A stretch of DNA of 64,000 bases from Emiliania huxleyi CCMP1516. Lineage: Eukaryota > Haptophyta > Isochrysidales > Noelaerhabdaceae. Of this stretch, positions 42,662 to 54,006 are shown in pieces. Location: positions 450,679 through 514,678 of the forward strand of contig NW_005198611.1 in NCBI RefSeq assembly GCF_000372725.1, in the 5' to 3' direction. The notes beneath the pieces were generated by a model. It was given only the letters and a program-made list of their open reading frames with translations. It was not told where the DNA came from and did not search any database. Each line of letters begins with the position of its first letter. Positions within the stretch are counted from its first letter, which is position 1. A program made the position numbers and the translations under genes.

Positions 42662-43483
42662 TTGGAAAAGAAAACGCTGCGCTCTCTACGCTCGCAAGCC
42701 CCCACCAACCAAAAGGAGCAGAAGATTCCAGTCGTCCTCCCGCGCACGCACGGCGCCGGCCTCCTCGTGCTCAGCCCGGGCGTCGGCCGCGGCCACGCCG
42801 CGAGCCTCGACCGCGGCGCTCGGGCGCTCGCGGGCGCGGGCGTGCGGCGGCTGCTGCTGCGCGAGCCGTCGCTGGACGCGGAAGAGGTGTGGCGGCTCGC
42901 GCGCGGGCTGCTGCGCGTCTTCCCGCGCGACGGGCTGCTGCTGCACGAGAAGTGCGCCGGCGCGCGCGCGGTCGCCGCCTCGCTCGGCGTCGGCCTCCAC
43001 CTCTCTGGCGCCGCCGACTGGGCGGCGGAGAGGGCGCGGTTCGGCGGCCGGCTGGGCGTGTCCGCGCACAGCGCGGCGGAGGTTGCGCGCGCGGCCGAGC
43101 TCGGCATGCAGTGGGCCTTCCTCTCCCCCGTCTTCCAGCCCGCCTCAAAGCCGGGCGACACGCGGCCGCACCTCGGCGAGCGGGCGGTGGTGGCGGCGCA
43201 GGCGGCGCACCCGGGGCTGACGCTGCACGCGCTCGGCGGGGTGACGCCCGAGGCGGCGGTGCGGCTCACCCGCGACGGCGTCGGCGGGGTCTGCGTGCTC
43301 GGCGGCGTGTGGACAGTGCGGCCCGACGGCTCGGCCGAGGCGGACGTGCGGGCGGCCGAGCGGTATGTCGACGCGATGCGCGGCGCGGCGGCGAGGCTGC
43401 GCGGCGGCGCGCGAAGCCGAGGGGGGCACTCAATATTCCTAGCCGATAGCTGTGAGTCTCGACTATTCGTGGGGGGGGGGTGA
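42662..43483 (+). CDS. Thiamine-phosphate synthase-like (ThiE/TenI fold) protein
   Basis: 273 aa, single exon. ThiE/TenI-type TIM-barrel features: LLVLSPGVGRGHAASLDRGA, VRRLLLREPSLDAEEVWRLA, LLHEKCAGARAVAASLGVGL, LGVSAHSAAEVARAAELG, FLSPVFQPASKPGDTRPHLG (phosphate/thiazole loop) and LHALGGVTPEAAVRLTRDGV. ThiE joins the pyrimidine and thiazole moieties of thiamine; TenI is a related aromatase. The LHEK and SPVF-S-KP motifs fit either, so the reaction is not settled. The C-terminal 20 residues look non-conserved. Shares a probable bidirectional promoter region with eL28. Confidence 0.75.
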   Translation: MEKKTLRSLRSQAPTNQKEQKIPVVLPRTHGAGLLVLSPGVGRGHAASLDRGARALAGAGVRRLLLREPSLDAEEVWRLARGLLRVFPRDGLLLHEKCAGARAVAASLGVGLHLSGAADWAAERARFGGRLGVSAHSAAEVARAAELGMQWAFLSPVFQPASKPGDTRPHLGERAVVAAQAAHPGLTLHALGGVTPEAAVRLTRDGVGGVCVLGGVWTVRPDGSAEADVRAAERYVDAMRGAAARLRGGARSRGGHSIFLADSCESRLFVGGG

Positions 43484-44204
43484 TGTGTGCGCAGGAGCGC
43501 CAGAGGTTGTCAGCTGAGCGTAGAGAGGCGACCAGGTGACAACGCCCCCACACACGCAACACCCCGCACGCGCCACGGTTTGAAAGGCCGGGCCTTTGTC
43601 CAATCTCTTGTCAAATGACAAAACAGATGCCTTGTGGAGATGGGTTGCGACGGTGTATCAATCGCCTTATATCTCGCGCTCGCGCTCATCTTGGCGTTGC
43701 ATATCCGGATCCGCTGCCACGCCGTTGCAGATCCGGAATGCCGGATATTTATGCAACGCCACACCCACAACAACGGTGGTGGCTGGTGCTCGGTCGTCGG
43801 TGGCACGTAAGGCCAAAGGCAACTCGGATACACCGTCGCATGGGTAAAAAGCCATATTGACGATTTTGTTTTTTGTGAGAGGTCCTCGACGTCAACCGCC
43901 TTCCTCCTCATCGGAAACAGCCCACAGCTCCGTTCATTTTCGCTCCAGCCTCTACCCGCAACCCGCGGGGGCGTTGTATATCACACGCTACCTCGTGCAC
44001 ACACATCTTGACACATGGCATGCACATGACATGCACATGCATATTTAGCAATGCGAGAGGCACATGGACAGTCATGAGAGCTCTTCTCACGAATCCTCTA
44101 CTCCTTCGCCTTCGCGCAATCGCCTCCGCACCGACCAGCGAAATCGACCTACGACCTGGCCACCGACGGCGGAACCTGGCGCGGTGGCGGAACGGGGTCC
44201 TCAA
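43484..44204. other. No gene recognised
   Basis: Convergent spacer with a small inverted repeat (below) and an AT-richer stretch at 43970-44060. Frames are short and overlapping. Confidence 0.4.
43693..43760. repeat. Short foldback repeat
   Basis: GGCGTTGCATATCCGG at 43693 is mirrored by CCGGATATTTATGCAACGCC ending at 43760, with further internal symmetry (GGATCCG, GATCCGG). Confidence 0.65.
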
Positions 44205-45230
44205 TCAAGGGCCGTCGCAAGGCACCTGGCGGTGATACACACTGTAGCAAGGCGCCGCCGGCCCCTGTTGCTCAGGCGCCCCATAGTGGTTGTAGGCGCC
44301 GCCCTGGTTGCTGGCCATGGCTGAGCCGGCCACCATTCCCGCGCCCAGGCCGAGCATGCCCAGCCCCGCTCCGCCAATCGGCCGGCGCCCGCCCACAATG
44401 ATGGGGCGTCGGCCGCCGAAGAAGCCGATCCGCGACCCCAAGCGGCCCGGGCCCGGCCTGATCCGGCCAAAGCCGCGCTTCTCCTCAGGCGCAAGGCTGT
44501 GCTCGGCACCGGCGTACTCGACGGCATCCTCAAGCTCGACAGCGTCGTCAGTCATGAGCATGTCCGTCAGCGAGACGCGGCCGTCGCCATCCTCGTCGTA
44601 CCAGTCGAGGAATGCCTTCAACTCGGCAGAGTCGGGAGCATCGCCCTCATCCCATGGCAGAGTGGCCATCTCTTCCGCCGTGAGGAACCCGTCGTGGTTG
44701 ATGTCGACCGTCGCAAAGTAGTCGTCTGTGGCGGTCTCATCCTGAAGGCGGCGGCCAAAGAGCATGCCGGTCTTGTGGCGCCCGTAGTGGCCGGGACGGC
44801 GGCCGCCAAAGAAGCCGAGCTTCGATCCAAAGTGGCCTGGGCGACCGCGGTGCCCTCGCCGCGATCGCTTCTCCTCGGGCGCCATCGAGGCCTCGTCCTC
44901 CTCCTCCTCGAGCTCGACAGCGTCGTCAGTCATGAGCACGTCTGTCAGCGAGACGCGGCCGTCGCCATCCTCGTCGTACCAGTCGAGGAATGCCTTCAAC
45001 TCGGCAGAGTCGGGAGCTTCGCCCTCATCCCATGGCAGAGTGGCCATCTCTTCCGCGTCCAAGTAGCCGTCGTGGTCCGAGTCAACCAGCTCAAAGTACT
45101 CGGCGGAACTTGGCTCGACCGTCGAGTCGACGGGATGCTCAGTGGCGGTGGGCTCGAGAGGCGTGTCGATGGCTGCGGGCACGAGGGGGACGGGAGCGGA
45201 GAGCAGGCTAACTAGGACGGAGATCAGCAT
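44205..45230 (-). CDS. Secreted protein with two duplicated EF-hand pairs
   Basis: 341 aa from ATG 45230, which gives a clean signal peptide (MLISVLVSLLSAPVPLVPAA). Two modules follow, each with two canonical EF loops: VDSDHDGYLDAEEM plus DEDGDGRVSLTD, and VDINHDGFLTAEEM plus DEDGDGRVSLTD. Each module is followed by an Arg/Gly-rich linker (HFGSKLGFFGGRRPGHYGR and RLGSRIGFFGGRRPI). About 147 bp at 44533-44681 and 44910-45058 are nearly identical in DNA, far more than the linkers. The Gly-rich C-terminus (IGGAGLGMLGLGAGMVAG) may be membrane-associating. Calcium binding in the secretory pathway or outside is expected; an algal calcification or coat role is only speculation. Confidence 0.82.
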   Translation of the reverse strand: MLISVLVSLLSAPVPLVPAAIDTPLEPTATEHPVDSTVEPSSAEYFELVDSDHDGYLDAEEMATLPWDEGEAPDSAELKAFLDWYDEDGDGRVSLTDVLMTDDAVELEEEEDEASMAPEEKRSRRGHRGRPGHFGSKLGFFGGRRPGHYGRHKTGMLFGRRLQDETATDDYFATVDINHDGFLTAEEMATLPWDEGDAPDSAELKAFLDWYDEDGDGRVSLTDMLMTDDAVELEDAVEYAGAEHSLAPEEKRGFGRIRPGPGRLGSRIGFFGGRRPIIVGGRRPIGGAGLGMLGLGAGMVAGSAMASNQGGAYNHYGAPEQQGPAAPCYSVYHRQVPCDGP

Positions 45231-46610
45231 TTCGTCCGCAGCTCCTCGCGGGGATGCGGACAGCTCCTTCCGGCGAATTCGGCGGGCACAAGGACCTCCG
45301 ATTTGAAGATTTTGGATCCGCAATTTTGCTTTTTGCGCGCCCGCCACGGCCCGCGGGCACGCTTCAGTATGTGGCTCATACGAACAAGGTGGAGTGCTAA
45401 ATCTGTGACACCCTGACACGTGACATCCTCTGTGTCTGGGGGGCGCGGGGGCCCTAGCGCGTCACAAACTGCCTCAGATTGGCTGCTGGCACTCTCGAGG
45501 CTATGCCTACACAGCCTCGCGCGCATGGGCAGTCAAGAGGGACCACGCACCTTCTCAGGACAGCGCCGGTGCCTCTCTCTTGGACCGGAAAACTTGGTGG
45601 TCTCGTGTCACCAATGTGGGACCAGTGCGGCATCGCGCCATCGACAGCTCTGAACTGCGCATCACCACTGACCGGGAAGACCGCCAAGTGGGCCAGCACA
45701 GGTCGCACATTGTGGCAGCAGTCAGCAGTGCATGTCTGATAGCTAGAGCAGCAGCGTCAGGGTCTCGCAGGGTCGGATCGTGTCAAGCCTCTCGCCCGGC
45801 CAGCCGCGTGCAGACGTTCGGCCTGTCTGCTGTCTGGAGTGATCTGTCGGCGGTCAGTACGACCGAACAGGTCGGAGTTTGCTGATGATTGGAGGGTCTA
45901 TCTGTATGTACTCCTCGAGATCTCTCCGAATCTGCCCTCTAATCAACCGTAATCATTCGGGAAGTCGGTGCTCTGAGCGACTCTGAGCGCCGGAGCCCCG
46001 TTTCCGCACTGCTGCGCGGCGCACGGTGCCTCCGGGGGCCCCCGCCTCCCCCCAGAGGTGACATCAGACATGGATCAGGGCTAGTATCCGTCAGTCAGGC
46101 TCAGTCAGGGTACGGTATGTGATGAGGAGACGAGTCACTGACAGTGACACAAGAGGAGCCACACCAGCCACACACACCGAAGAGCCATGTGAGTTTCCTC
46201 TTTTGACGTGTGGGTCGTTGACGTTGTGCTTTAAATATTAAAACGAAGGAGATTTCGGACTTTTTCTCGACACTCGAAGTGCGCTTCGACCTTCGCCTTT
46301 CTCTCTCTTTTTCGTTTCCGTAATTTTCGTAATGCAGTAGCCAGTAAACTCCGAAAAATGCCTGTACACATGCTCGTGCGCAGGGCGTGCCCCCGGAAAA
46401 AGCCGAGGCACGCCAAACGCTCGTACTCACAGAGTCACAACAATAAAAGAGAAGGCGGGAGGGCCGTGCGCGTGCCGCGGGCAGCGCATAGCGACGTCGC
46501 CGCAGCCCGCGCCCCCTCGCCGTGGACCCACGCGCGGTGGGAAGCATGCTCATGGCGCGGCCTGGCGAGCCTCCGCCCCCCACCCTCCCCAGGGAGGCGG
46601 CGGCCGCGAC
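45231..46610. other. No gene recognised
   Basis: About 1.4 kb with balanced composition at 45400-46350. Frames up to 100-160 codons lack domains. A stretch at 46230-46450 is AT-richer. Nothing else supported. Confidence 0.4.
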
Positions 46611-47587
46611 TCACCACCATTTCACGGTCTCCACCGTATCCACCACGGCGGCCATGGTTTGCACCGCCGCCTTGTTGGACGTCTTGAGCCCGTCCGGGTT
46701 GCAGGCGAGGATGCCCGGGTTTTTGGTCACGACCTCGAGCGCCTCCTCGCGCGAGCCGAGCATCTCCTGCAGCACCGCCCACGAGCCGGCAATGTTGGTC
46801 GGCCGGTTGAGGTACGGGAAGATGATCGCCGTGTTCTTGAGCGCCGCCGCGAGCGCCGCGCCCTCGTCCCCGCCGAACACGTCGAGCAGGTGCGCCCACA
46901 GCAGCACCACGCCCGGCCTCGACGCCTGCACGGGAGGGCGGCGGAGGGGAGCGAGGCGGCGGCGAGGGAGGGTTGGGAGCGAGAGGCGGCGAGGGGCGGA
47001 GTGAGAGGCGGCGAGGGGAGAAGTGAGAGGCGGCAGTGAGAGGCAGCAGCAGAGGAGGGCAGCAGCGGCGAGGCGGCCGCCTTAAGCTCGTCGCTCACAA
47101 GCTTCGCCTCCAGCTTCGGCGGCAGCGGCAGCGGCACCTCCCCCTCCCACGCCACGCCGGCGCGCGCCACCAGCAGTGCGAGCGTCGCGGCCACCATGTT
47201 ACGCTCCGCCTCAGCGACCTGGAACTCGCCGTCCACCTCGTAAGACTCGCCGTCCTCCTCGTCGTCAATCGTGCCGTCGATGCTGAATCGCCGCTCCTTC
47301 GAATCGAAGCGGACAACGTCAACGTCGTCCGCAAACAGCTCGTCGCCCACCCACAGCTCAAGCCGAGGGATCTCCTCCTCGCCTGCCAGCTGGAAGCGGA
47401 CATCGTCACCAGAAGTGTCCACCAGCGAGAGCACCGAGCCGGACTGAGCGCTGGCTGCTATAGCCATGCGCGCGCCCCACGCTGTCCGCTGAGCCTGCCG
47501 CGCACCCCAATGCGCTGACTGGCCGCCGGGCCGCACGAGCGCTCCGCGCGCGACTACCAGCAGCAGCAGGCAAGCTCGGGCCGCCAT
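46611..47587 (-). CDS. Plastid-targeted or secreted unknown protein, 2 exons
   Basis: Exon 1 47099-47587, intron 46926-47098 (GTGAGC...GTGCAG), exon 2 46611-46925; phase 0. The N-terminus (MAARACLLLLVVARGALVRP) is a signal peptide, and the downstream Ser/Ala/Arg-rich AQRTAWGARMAIAASAQ could be a transit peptide, a bipartite plastid pattern in secondary algae. Exon 1 is acidic (FDSKERRFSIDGTIDDEEDG). Exon 2 ends with VVTKNPGILACNPDGLKTS, loosely like an mTERF helix repeat. The last codons (VKWW) precede a sequence that could also be a GT donor, so another exon may exist. Confidence 0.55.
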
Positions 47588-48088
47588 GGCAGCGGAACGA
47601 GCTCCCGGCCGCGGTGGTGTGTCGTGACTTTGTTTATTTATCGGGCAGCGCCTAGACATTTGTCTGTGTGCTGTGTGGTGCACGCCGTGTGAGCAGGGCG
47701 GGGTCTGCCCGTCGGGTTGTCGCCCAATCTCCCCAGGAGATGTCTGCTCGGGACTGTGCAAGAAAGAAAAAGCGAGGGTGTTCTGGTGTTCACAACCAAT
47801 CCCCGCACGCCATTCATCCTCCCCTGGGATTGCGACTCGCCGCTTTCCTCCCGCTGTGATTACGTGTGAGCTCTCTGTCTTGATCTGCTAACAACATACC
47901 TAGAGAGAGCGCGCGCTAAAAGTACGTACCTAGATCATCCCCTGTACCGTGTTTGTTATGACCCCCCCCAATGAACATACCAGTGAGGGAGGGCGAGACG
48001 ATCGAGGGGTCCCGTACCACGCGGAATCGGCCCTATCCAGTGCTCAAGTGCTCAAGATCATCCCCTGCCGCGCACACGACGGGCGATT
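47588..48088. other. No gene recognised
   Basis: Divergent spacer. CTAAAAGTACGTAC at 47917-47930 recalls the 6257-6270 dispersed repeat. Confidence 0.35.
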
Positions 48089-50518
48089 TTGCTGAAACAC
48101 AGCGGCCCGATGGTGACGGTATTCGGGCTTGCGTGTGTTTCGGTCGCTGAGGTGGCCGCAGTCGCCTCGCCGGGTGGACTCCACGCTGACCATGGCCGTG
48201 GTCTCGTCATCTCCGGCCAACTAGCCGACGTGCGGATTCGCCCTGCCGCGGCTCCTGCACTCTGTGCCCTCGGCCGGCCCGCGCGTTCCCCCGCTCTCCT
48301 CGACGCTGTGCCGCCAGCGCCAAGCGTGTGAGTCACCCTCACTAGCGCGCCGCTCGCCCCGCCAACAGGAGGGCGACCACACCCACGCCCTCGCGCTCAA
48401 GTGGAATGCCCGCTCCACTGCACCGTACGAGCACGAGATGCGCCTCTGCGGCGGGAACCATCCGTGCGTTGATTGTGGCGCGGTGCTCATCGCAAGCGAC
48501 GTGGCAATCACGGCCGCACACTGCTTCAACTGGAAACCGATGACGTGGTCGAATGCCTACTACGGGGCTCCCAACACGGCCTCCGGCAGCGGGTGGTGGC
48601 TGAAGGTCAGCGCATACAACCTGCGAGGTAAGTTCCCCGCCTGCCCCCCCGAGCCACCGCCCCGGCCCGCCCCTGCCCCCGCCCCTGCCCCCGCCCGGCC
48701 CCTGCTCCCCGCCCGCCTATGTGCTCACCAGCCAAGCACATTGCCCGCGCAGAACATGACGAGGACGGCGTGCCCGGAGCACACGACGACCACTGCGACG
48801 GGTGGATCGCGGTGGAAACTGTCACTCGCCACGAGTACTACGTCCAGGCGACAGGTGAGCAGGCCCTCTCGCCCCCGCCGGCAGTGTCCTGTGCGAGCTG
48901 ACCCCTTCCCCCCTTCTCCTCGGCCGCCGCAGACGAGAATGACATCGCGCTGCTGTTTCTCAAGCGCCCGGCCCCCTGTGCCGAGAGACAGATCGTGAAG
49001 CTCGACTACCCTCGGTCCACGCCTAACTTTTGGCAGGGGGTCTATGGCTGGGTTATCGGATGGGGTGACAGGAGCACTACCAGCTGGCGGAGTGACTATC
49101 CGTATCGGAAGCACGAGGTGAGCTTGCCCATCATGACGAATTACGAGTGCCTCGAAGCGTACGGAAATCTGCTCAAAGGCGCCGAGACTATCAGCTCGGG
49201 CATGATTTGCACGGGCTCGATCCATGGCAAGGACGCGTGTGGCGGTGACTCAGGAGGTCCATTGGTCAGTCCATACCCTGAGGACGGCAAGCCCCTGCTC
49301 ATTGGAATTGTGAGCTGGGGAATCGGATGCGGCAGGCATCCGGGGGTCTACACGCGCGTCGCCTATTATCGCGACTGGATCTCCCGTCACAGCCAGATCG
49401 CGTCGCCGTCGCCCCCCGCCGTCAGCCCGCCTCCCCCGGGACCAGTGCCGGTACCCGCCCGAGGGGCAATGGTACAGCCCGGACACCCCTCATCCATGCC
49501 CAACATGGTTCCGCGGTGCGTGCCGCTCACTGGCGACCAGGTTCGTTCCGAGCGCTACGCTCCGACGCAGGGGACGGGGACCGATTTGGGCATCGCCGTC
49601 CGCTGCTGTTCCGCGCGGGAGGACGGAGGGGAGGACTGTGTTGTGCCTGAAGATTGCAATGCTCTGCCATACCCCGCGTCCTACAATGACGCTTGGCGTT
49701 ACTGCGACGCACGGGGACACACGCTGTGCGACCGCAGCTGCTCTGGCACAGGCTGCGGCTACGATCTCAAACCTGTGTGGACGTCGCAAGACTGCCCCGC
49801 ACCACCGCCGTCGCCGCCGCCGCCATCGCCGCTGCCGTCACCTCCCGGTGCGCTGCCACCCTCGCCGCCGCCGCCGCCGCCACCAATGCCACCGCCGCCA
49901 CCGCCGCCTCCGAACCCAGAGCCTCCGGTGCCGTCGCCGCCGCCACCAAATCCGCCACCGTTGCCGACGTTCCCCCCCACGCCATCAATCCCGCTCTTCC
50001 GTGCGCCCTATCCACCAGACCCGCCATCGAGGCCGCCTCGCCCTCCACCGTTTCCGCCGTCTCCGCCGCCGGATCCGCCTACCCCCCCCTCGCCCCCGCC
50101 GTCGCCCCATCCGCCTCCCGCCGACGTCGAGCTCAAAAAGAGCACCCTTGAGGTCATTGTCGGCGCCTCTGTGGGCGGTAGCCTGTGCCTGCTGGCTTGC
50201 ATCGGAGCAATCACCTATGCCTTGAGGAAAGCGATCCGCGAGCCCCGTGTCTTTGACATGCAGATGGAGAGAATCACCGGTGGCCTATGGCCCGACAACT
50301 TCGCAGAGCGGCATACCGTCCAGGGAGAAGAGGGCGACGGTTTGGCGGAGGCCACGGAGCCGGTGTCCAAAGAGCAGTCGATCACCTTCCGCGGGCAGAT
50401 CTTGCCTGCCGGTGCTGGCCCTGGCCCGAGCGTTGGCCCTGCACAAGTACAAGGCTCACTGAAGAATCTCACGACTCTCTTCAAAGCCTCGGATGGGCCG
50501 AGGAGCCAGGCTGTGTAA
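48089..50518 (+). CDS. Membrane-anchored trypsin-like serine protease, 4 exons
   Basis: Exons 48089-48325, 48369-48627, 48753-48854 and 48933-50518 join in frame to 727 aa; the introns are 43-125 nt with GTGTGA, GTAAGT and GTGAGC donors. The S1A catalytic triad is complete: ITAAHC (His), DENDIALLFL (Asp) and CGGDSGGP (Ser), followed by GIVSWGIGCGRHPGVYTRV. After the protease comes a Cys-rich module (CVPLTGDQVRSERYAP, CDARGHTLCDRSCSGTGCGY), a Pro/Ser-rich hinge of about 130 residues, a transmembrane helix (VGASVGGSLCLLACIGAITY) and a cytoplasmic tail of about 90 residues. It is therefore a type-I surface protease. The first exon is the least certain part. Confidence 0.85.
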
Positions 50519-51242
50519 GGCGTGCGTCGCCCGAAGGAGCCAGAGGGCGCTGCATAGATCAGGTCACCAAAGGAAGAGGGATGCCATACCCGGAGACAGA
50601 CACATCAAACCACGTTGAGGAGCAGAGAGCATTGCGTGGCGCGTTCCTTGACTTGTCGTGTGCACACATCTACACACATGCATGTGGAGTGGTAAAGGGG
50701 GGGGCGGGGGGTCTCGGTACTCGGATACCACCCTCGGCATGCACATTGAATTGTGGTACCATGAGGGTGAACAATGGTACCACCAACGACGCCGTCGCTA
50801 TCCTCGCCGACGTGACCCCGTGATCCGAGGCCGTCCATCCCGCAAGCCGCATCCGCCATTGGATGCAGCCGAGATGCAAAATCCGAAACCGCCGTTTAAT
50901 ATCCAACCCCGATGTCCCCCCCCCTCGGACACGTCCCTCCCTGTCCTCTCGACTCGTTCCTCTACTTATATACATATTTCGTTTAGGAAAGAGCGGGAGA
51001 GGGGCAGTCACGCGATAGAGGAGTGTGCGGATGTGTCGTGGGACTGAGTGCCTGAATGAAGGGGCGCGAGTCTCAGTGACTGCGCTGGAGGCGGCCTCTT
51101 TGATCATTGATGCTGGTATTGCTGGAGAACCGCGCCGAACGTCGAGAACTTGAACCCACCACTGCAGCCTCCCCCCATGAAGGCGGGCACGGCCCTTTCG
51201 CACCTCCCCGCCCCACCTGCCTTCCCCCGAGCCGGCGGCGAA
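50519..51242. other. No gene recognised
   Basis: Convergent spacer. G-rich and C-rich runs at 50697-50710 and 50918-50926; no conserved frame. Confidence 0.4.
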
Positions 51243-53407
51243 CTAGTCGTAAATCGGAAGGAACGCGTTCATCCCCTCCGAGAAGACGCCGGGGTCGTTG
51301 AAGCGCTTGCCGCGGTCGAGCGTGGCGATGGCGGCGAGGTCGTCGGGCGCGAGCTCGAAGCCTAGCAGCGGAGAGGGGCAGCAACCTAAGGAGCGTTGAA
51401 CCCTGCGGCGGCGGGGCGGCGCCGGCGTGCGGTGCCGAACAAGTCGAGGTTCTGCGCGAGTCGCTCCGGGCGCGACGACTTCGGGACGACCTGCAAGCCG
51501 GAGAAGGCGCCACGCTCTCCTCTCCTCAGAGGGCGGCAAGATGGCGGCCGTAGCGAATCTTGGCAAATCTCGGCGAATCTCGGCGAGTCTCGGCAAATAT
51601 CTGCGAGTCTCGACCGAGTAGCCTCGCTGCACCGCCCACCGCAGCACAACCTGCGCCGCCGAGACACCTACTGGTGCACCGAGACTCTCAGGCCGCTCCG
51701 CTGTGAGCAGAGCGGGCGGCGGCGGCGAGAGCGGCGACGGCGAGGGCGGCGGCGGCCGAGGGCGGCGGTTGCCGAGTCGCTCGGCGATCGACTGGATGAC
51801 GGGATCGCGGAGGGCTGAGTCTTGCTCGCCCGCCATGCCGAGCTCCACGTACGAGCCCGCGCCTGGGGAGGGAGGGGGGAGAGGGTCACCGCGCGCCGAG
51901 GTGACAAAGAAGGGTGCGCGAGGTATGCGCAGCGGTGGTGTGCTGGGGCGGGGCGGGCGGGGCGGGGCGGGGCGGGGTGGGGGAGGGGGCGCGCGGAAGT
52001 GGCCGCGCCGAGCGGCGAGAAGCCCGTCACCGCGATGCCGTGCTGCGCCGCGAAGCGCACCAGCTTGGGCTGCTGGTTGTACGGGTGGAGCTCCACCTGA
52101 GGTAGCGAGCACGGTGCCGTCGGGAGGAGGTTTCCGCGACGCATCCGACGGCGTGCGGCGCCGCCTGCAGCACCGAAGGCGGCTGCGTGGCCGAGGCGAG
52201 CAGGTCGCGAAGCAGCGCCTGCAGAGACGGCTCGGGGTGAGGGGAGAGGCGTCTGTCGCGAGCTCCGGCGGTCGAGAAGGGGCGAGCGCGGTGTTGAAGT
52301 TGCAGACGCCGATGTTGCGAGCGAGCCCGGCGGGCAGCGCCTGAGGAGGGGGCGAGGCAGGGGAGGGCCGGTGAGCACGCTAGGGTGGCACGAGAGTCGA
52401 GCCGCGCGGCATCCAAAGTGCGAGGCCCGGAGCGGGTGAGTAGAGCGAGTGCGTGCGTGCGTGAGTGAGTGAGCTGAGTGCCGCGCCTCCTCCATCGCCG
52501 CCCACGTCGAGGCGAGAGGGACGGGCGCGAGCTCGACGGTCGGGGTGGGCGCGTCCGGGTCGTACACCCACTCGGGCGGGTAGCGCACCTGGCGCGGGGA
52601 GGGCCGTGGGGCGGCGGCGGTGCGGGTGTCGAGGGCAGCGGCGGTGCGGCGGTGGGCGGTGGGAGGTGATTGAGAAAAAGGGGCCGGGAGCCGCGTGGCA
52701 TGTCTCTGCGGGCGCGCCTCAAACGGCACAAACCTTTGCGCGAGCGGGAAGTGCATCAGGAACAGGTCCACGTACTCGAGGCCTGCGCACACGCCGCGGC
52801 GCTGGAGGGGGGGTGCTCCTGCGGCGAGCACTCCTCTCGCCTCCCGCAGCGGAGAGGCGGTCAGGCACCGAGGTCGGAGAGGGAGCGGCGCAGCGCGGGA
52901 AGGACGTGCTCCGGCGCGTGGTACGTGTTCCACAGCTTGGTCGTCACCTGGCCCGAGGGGCTTCCTGGCTGTCGCTACTCACTCTGAAGGCACTCTCTCA
53001 GCGGCGCGAGAGGCGGTGGAAGCGCGTGGGGGCTGAACGCGCCCACAGCTGCTCCCTCGTGACCAGCCCCTCGGCGATCGCGCGGCGTAGCCCTGCTCCC
53101 ACCTGCGTGCCACCCGCCAGCGTGCTGAGTGCGTGAGGAGGAGGAGCACAGCGCCACAGGACGGAGCCTCGCCTCTGCCTCATTTCCGTAGTCGCACGCA
53201 CAGTCAAAGTGGCGATAGCCAGCTTTGATGGCGTCCACCACGGCATCCGCCGTTGTCTCCCGCGGCACCTTCCAGAGCCCGAGCCCCACGACCTGCGAGC
53301 GAGAATGCCGAGGGAAGTGTGCCGCAGCCAGGTGATTGCAAAACGGCGGCAGCGGAAGCCCACACCGGCATCTGGTCCTTCGAAGAACGCAGCGTGAGGG
53401 TCTGCAT
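51243..53407 (-). CDS. Aldo-keto reductase, about 11-12 exons
   Basis: Exon 1 53366-53407 ([14 protein letters not shown]) joins exon 2 53173-53292 ([20 protein letters not shown] ... DYGNEAE), which has a GC donor, then the exon from 53102 ([20 protein letters not shown]). Later coding pieces in order: [19 protein letters not shown] (catalytic Lys), [20 protein letters not shown] (catalytic His), [59 protein letters not shown]-region [54 protein letters not shown] (NADPH phosphate loop) and [20 protein letters not shown]. Asp and Tyr of the tetrad are in exon 2. It reduces carbonyls with NADPH; substrate unclear. Middle and 3' exon edges not fixed. Confidence 0.82.
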
Positions 53408-54006
53408 TGCTGAGCACGAGGTTGACGGGACGGCCAGCAAGATGGCGAGCATGTGCGGGACGAGGCCAGCAGGCAACCACCAGCAGGCAACCACTGTCCG
53501 GCCCGCCAGGCGAAGAGAGAAATCGACGCGGCTGCTCCAAGAGCCTGTCTGGAGGGGCCAGGATATGCTGCGAGGAGGGCAGAGTTGCGCCGAGAGGCGA
53601 GGACAAGGCACAAGGGATCGGCAGGCAGCGGCGTCGTCGCAGAACGAGGCAGAGGAGAGCGAAGCGACAGAGGAAGAAGCGACACGAGAGAGAACGACGA
53701 GAGTGGGAAGACAGCGAGGACCGAGGTGGCATGAAGGTTGCAGCGAGAATCGGCGAGGGACTGCGAAGAGAGATAGGAAGAGTTAGGCTGAACAAGCTTT
53801 TCCTCTCGCACCCCGTCTCTTTTCCTTTCCTTTTTTCTCTAGAGCACCCTCTTTTTCCCTCTCTGTTTTCCCGGGGAAACCATCAAATTTTCCGGGCTCT
53901 GAGCCGAGTCTGAGGCTGGTTTGGGCCCAAAATCAGCCAAATTTTAGGCCAAATCGGCAAAATGCCGGGTATTTTGCGGGTATACCTGGAAAACCCCGGG
54001 TATACC
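53408..54006. other. No gene recognised
   Basis: Upstream of the aldo-keto reductase. Arg/Glu-rich frames here are compositional. From 53800 the sequence becomes AT-rich and C/T-tracted and leads into the transposon target site. Confidence 0.4.
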
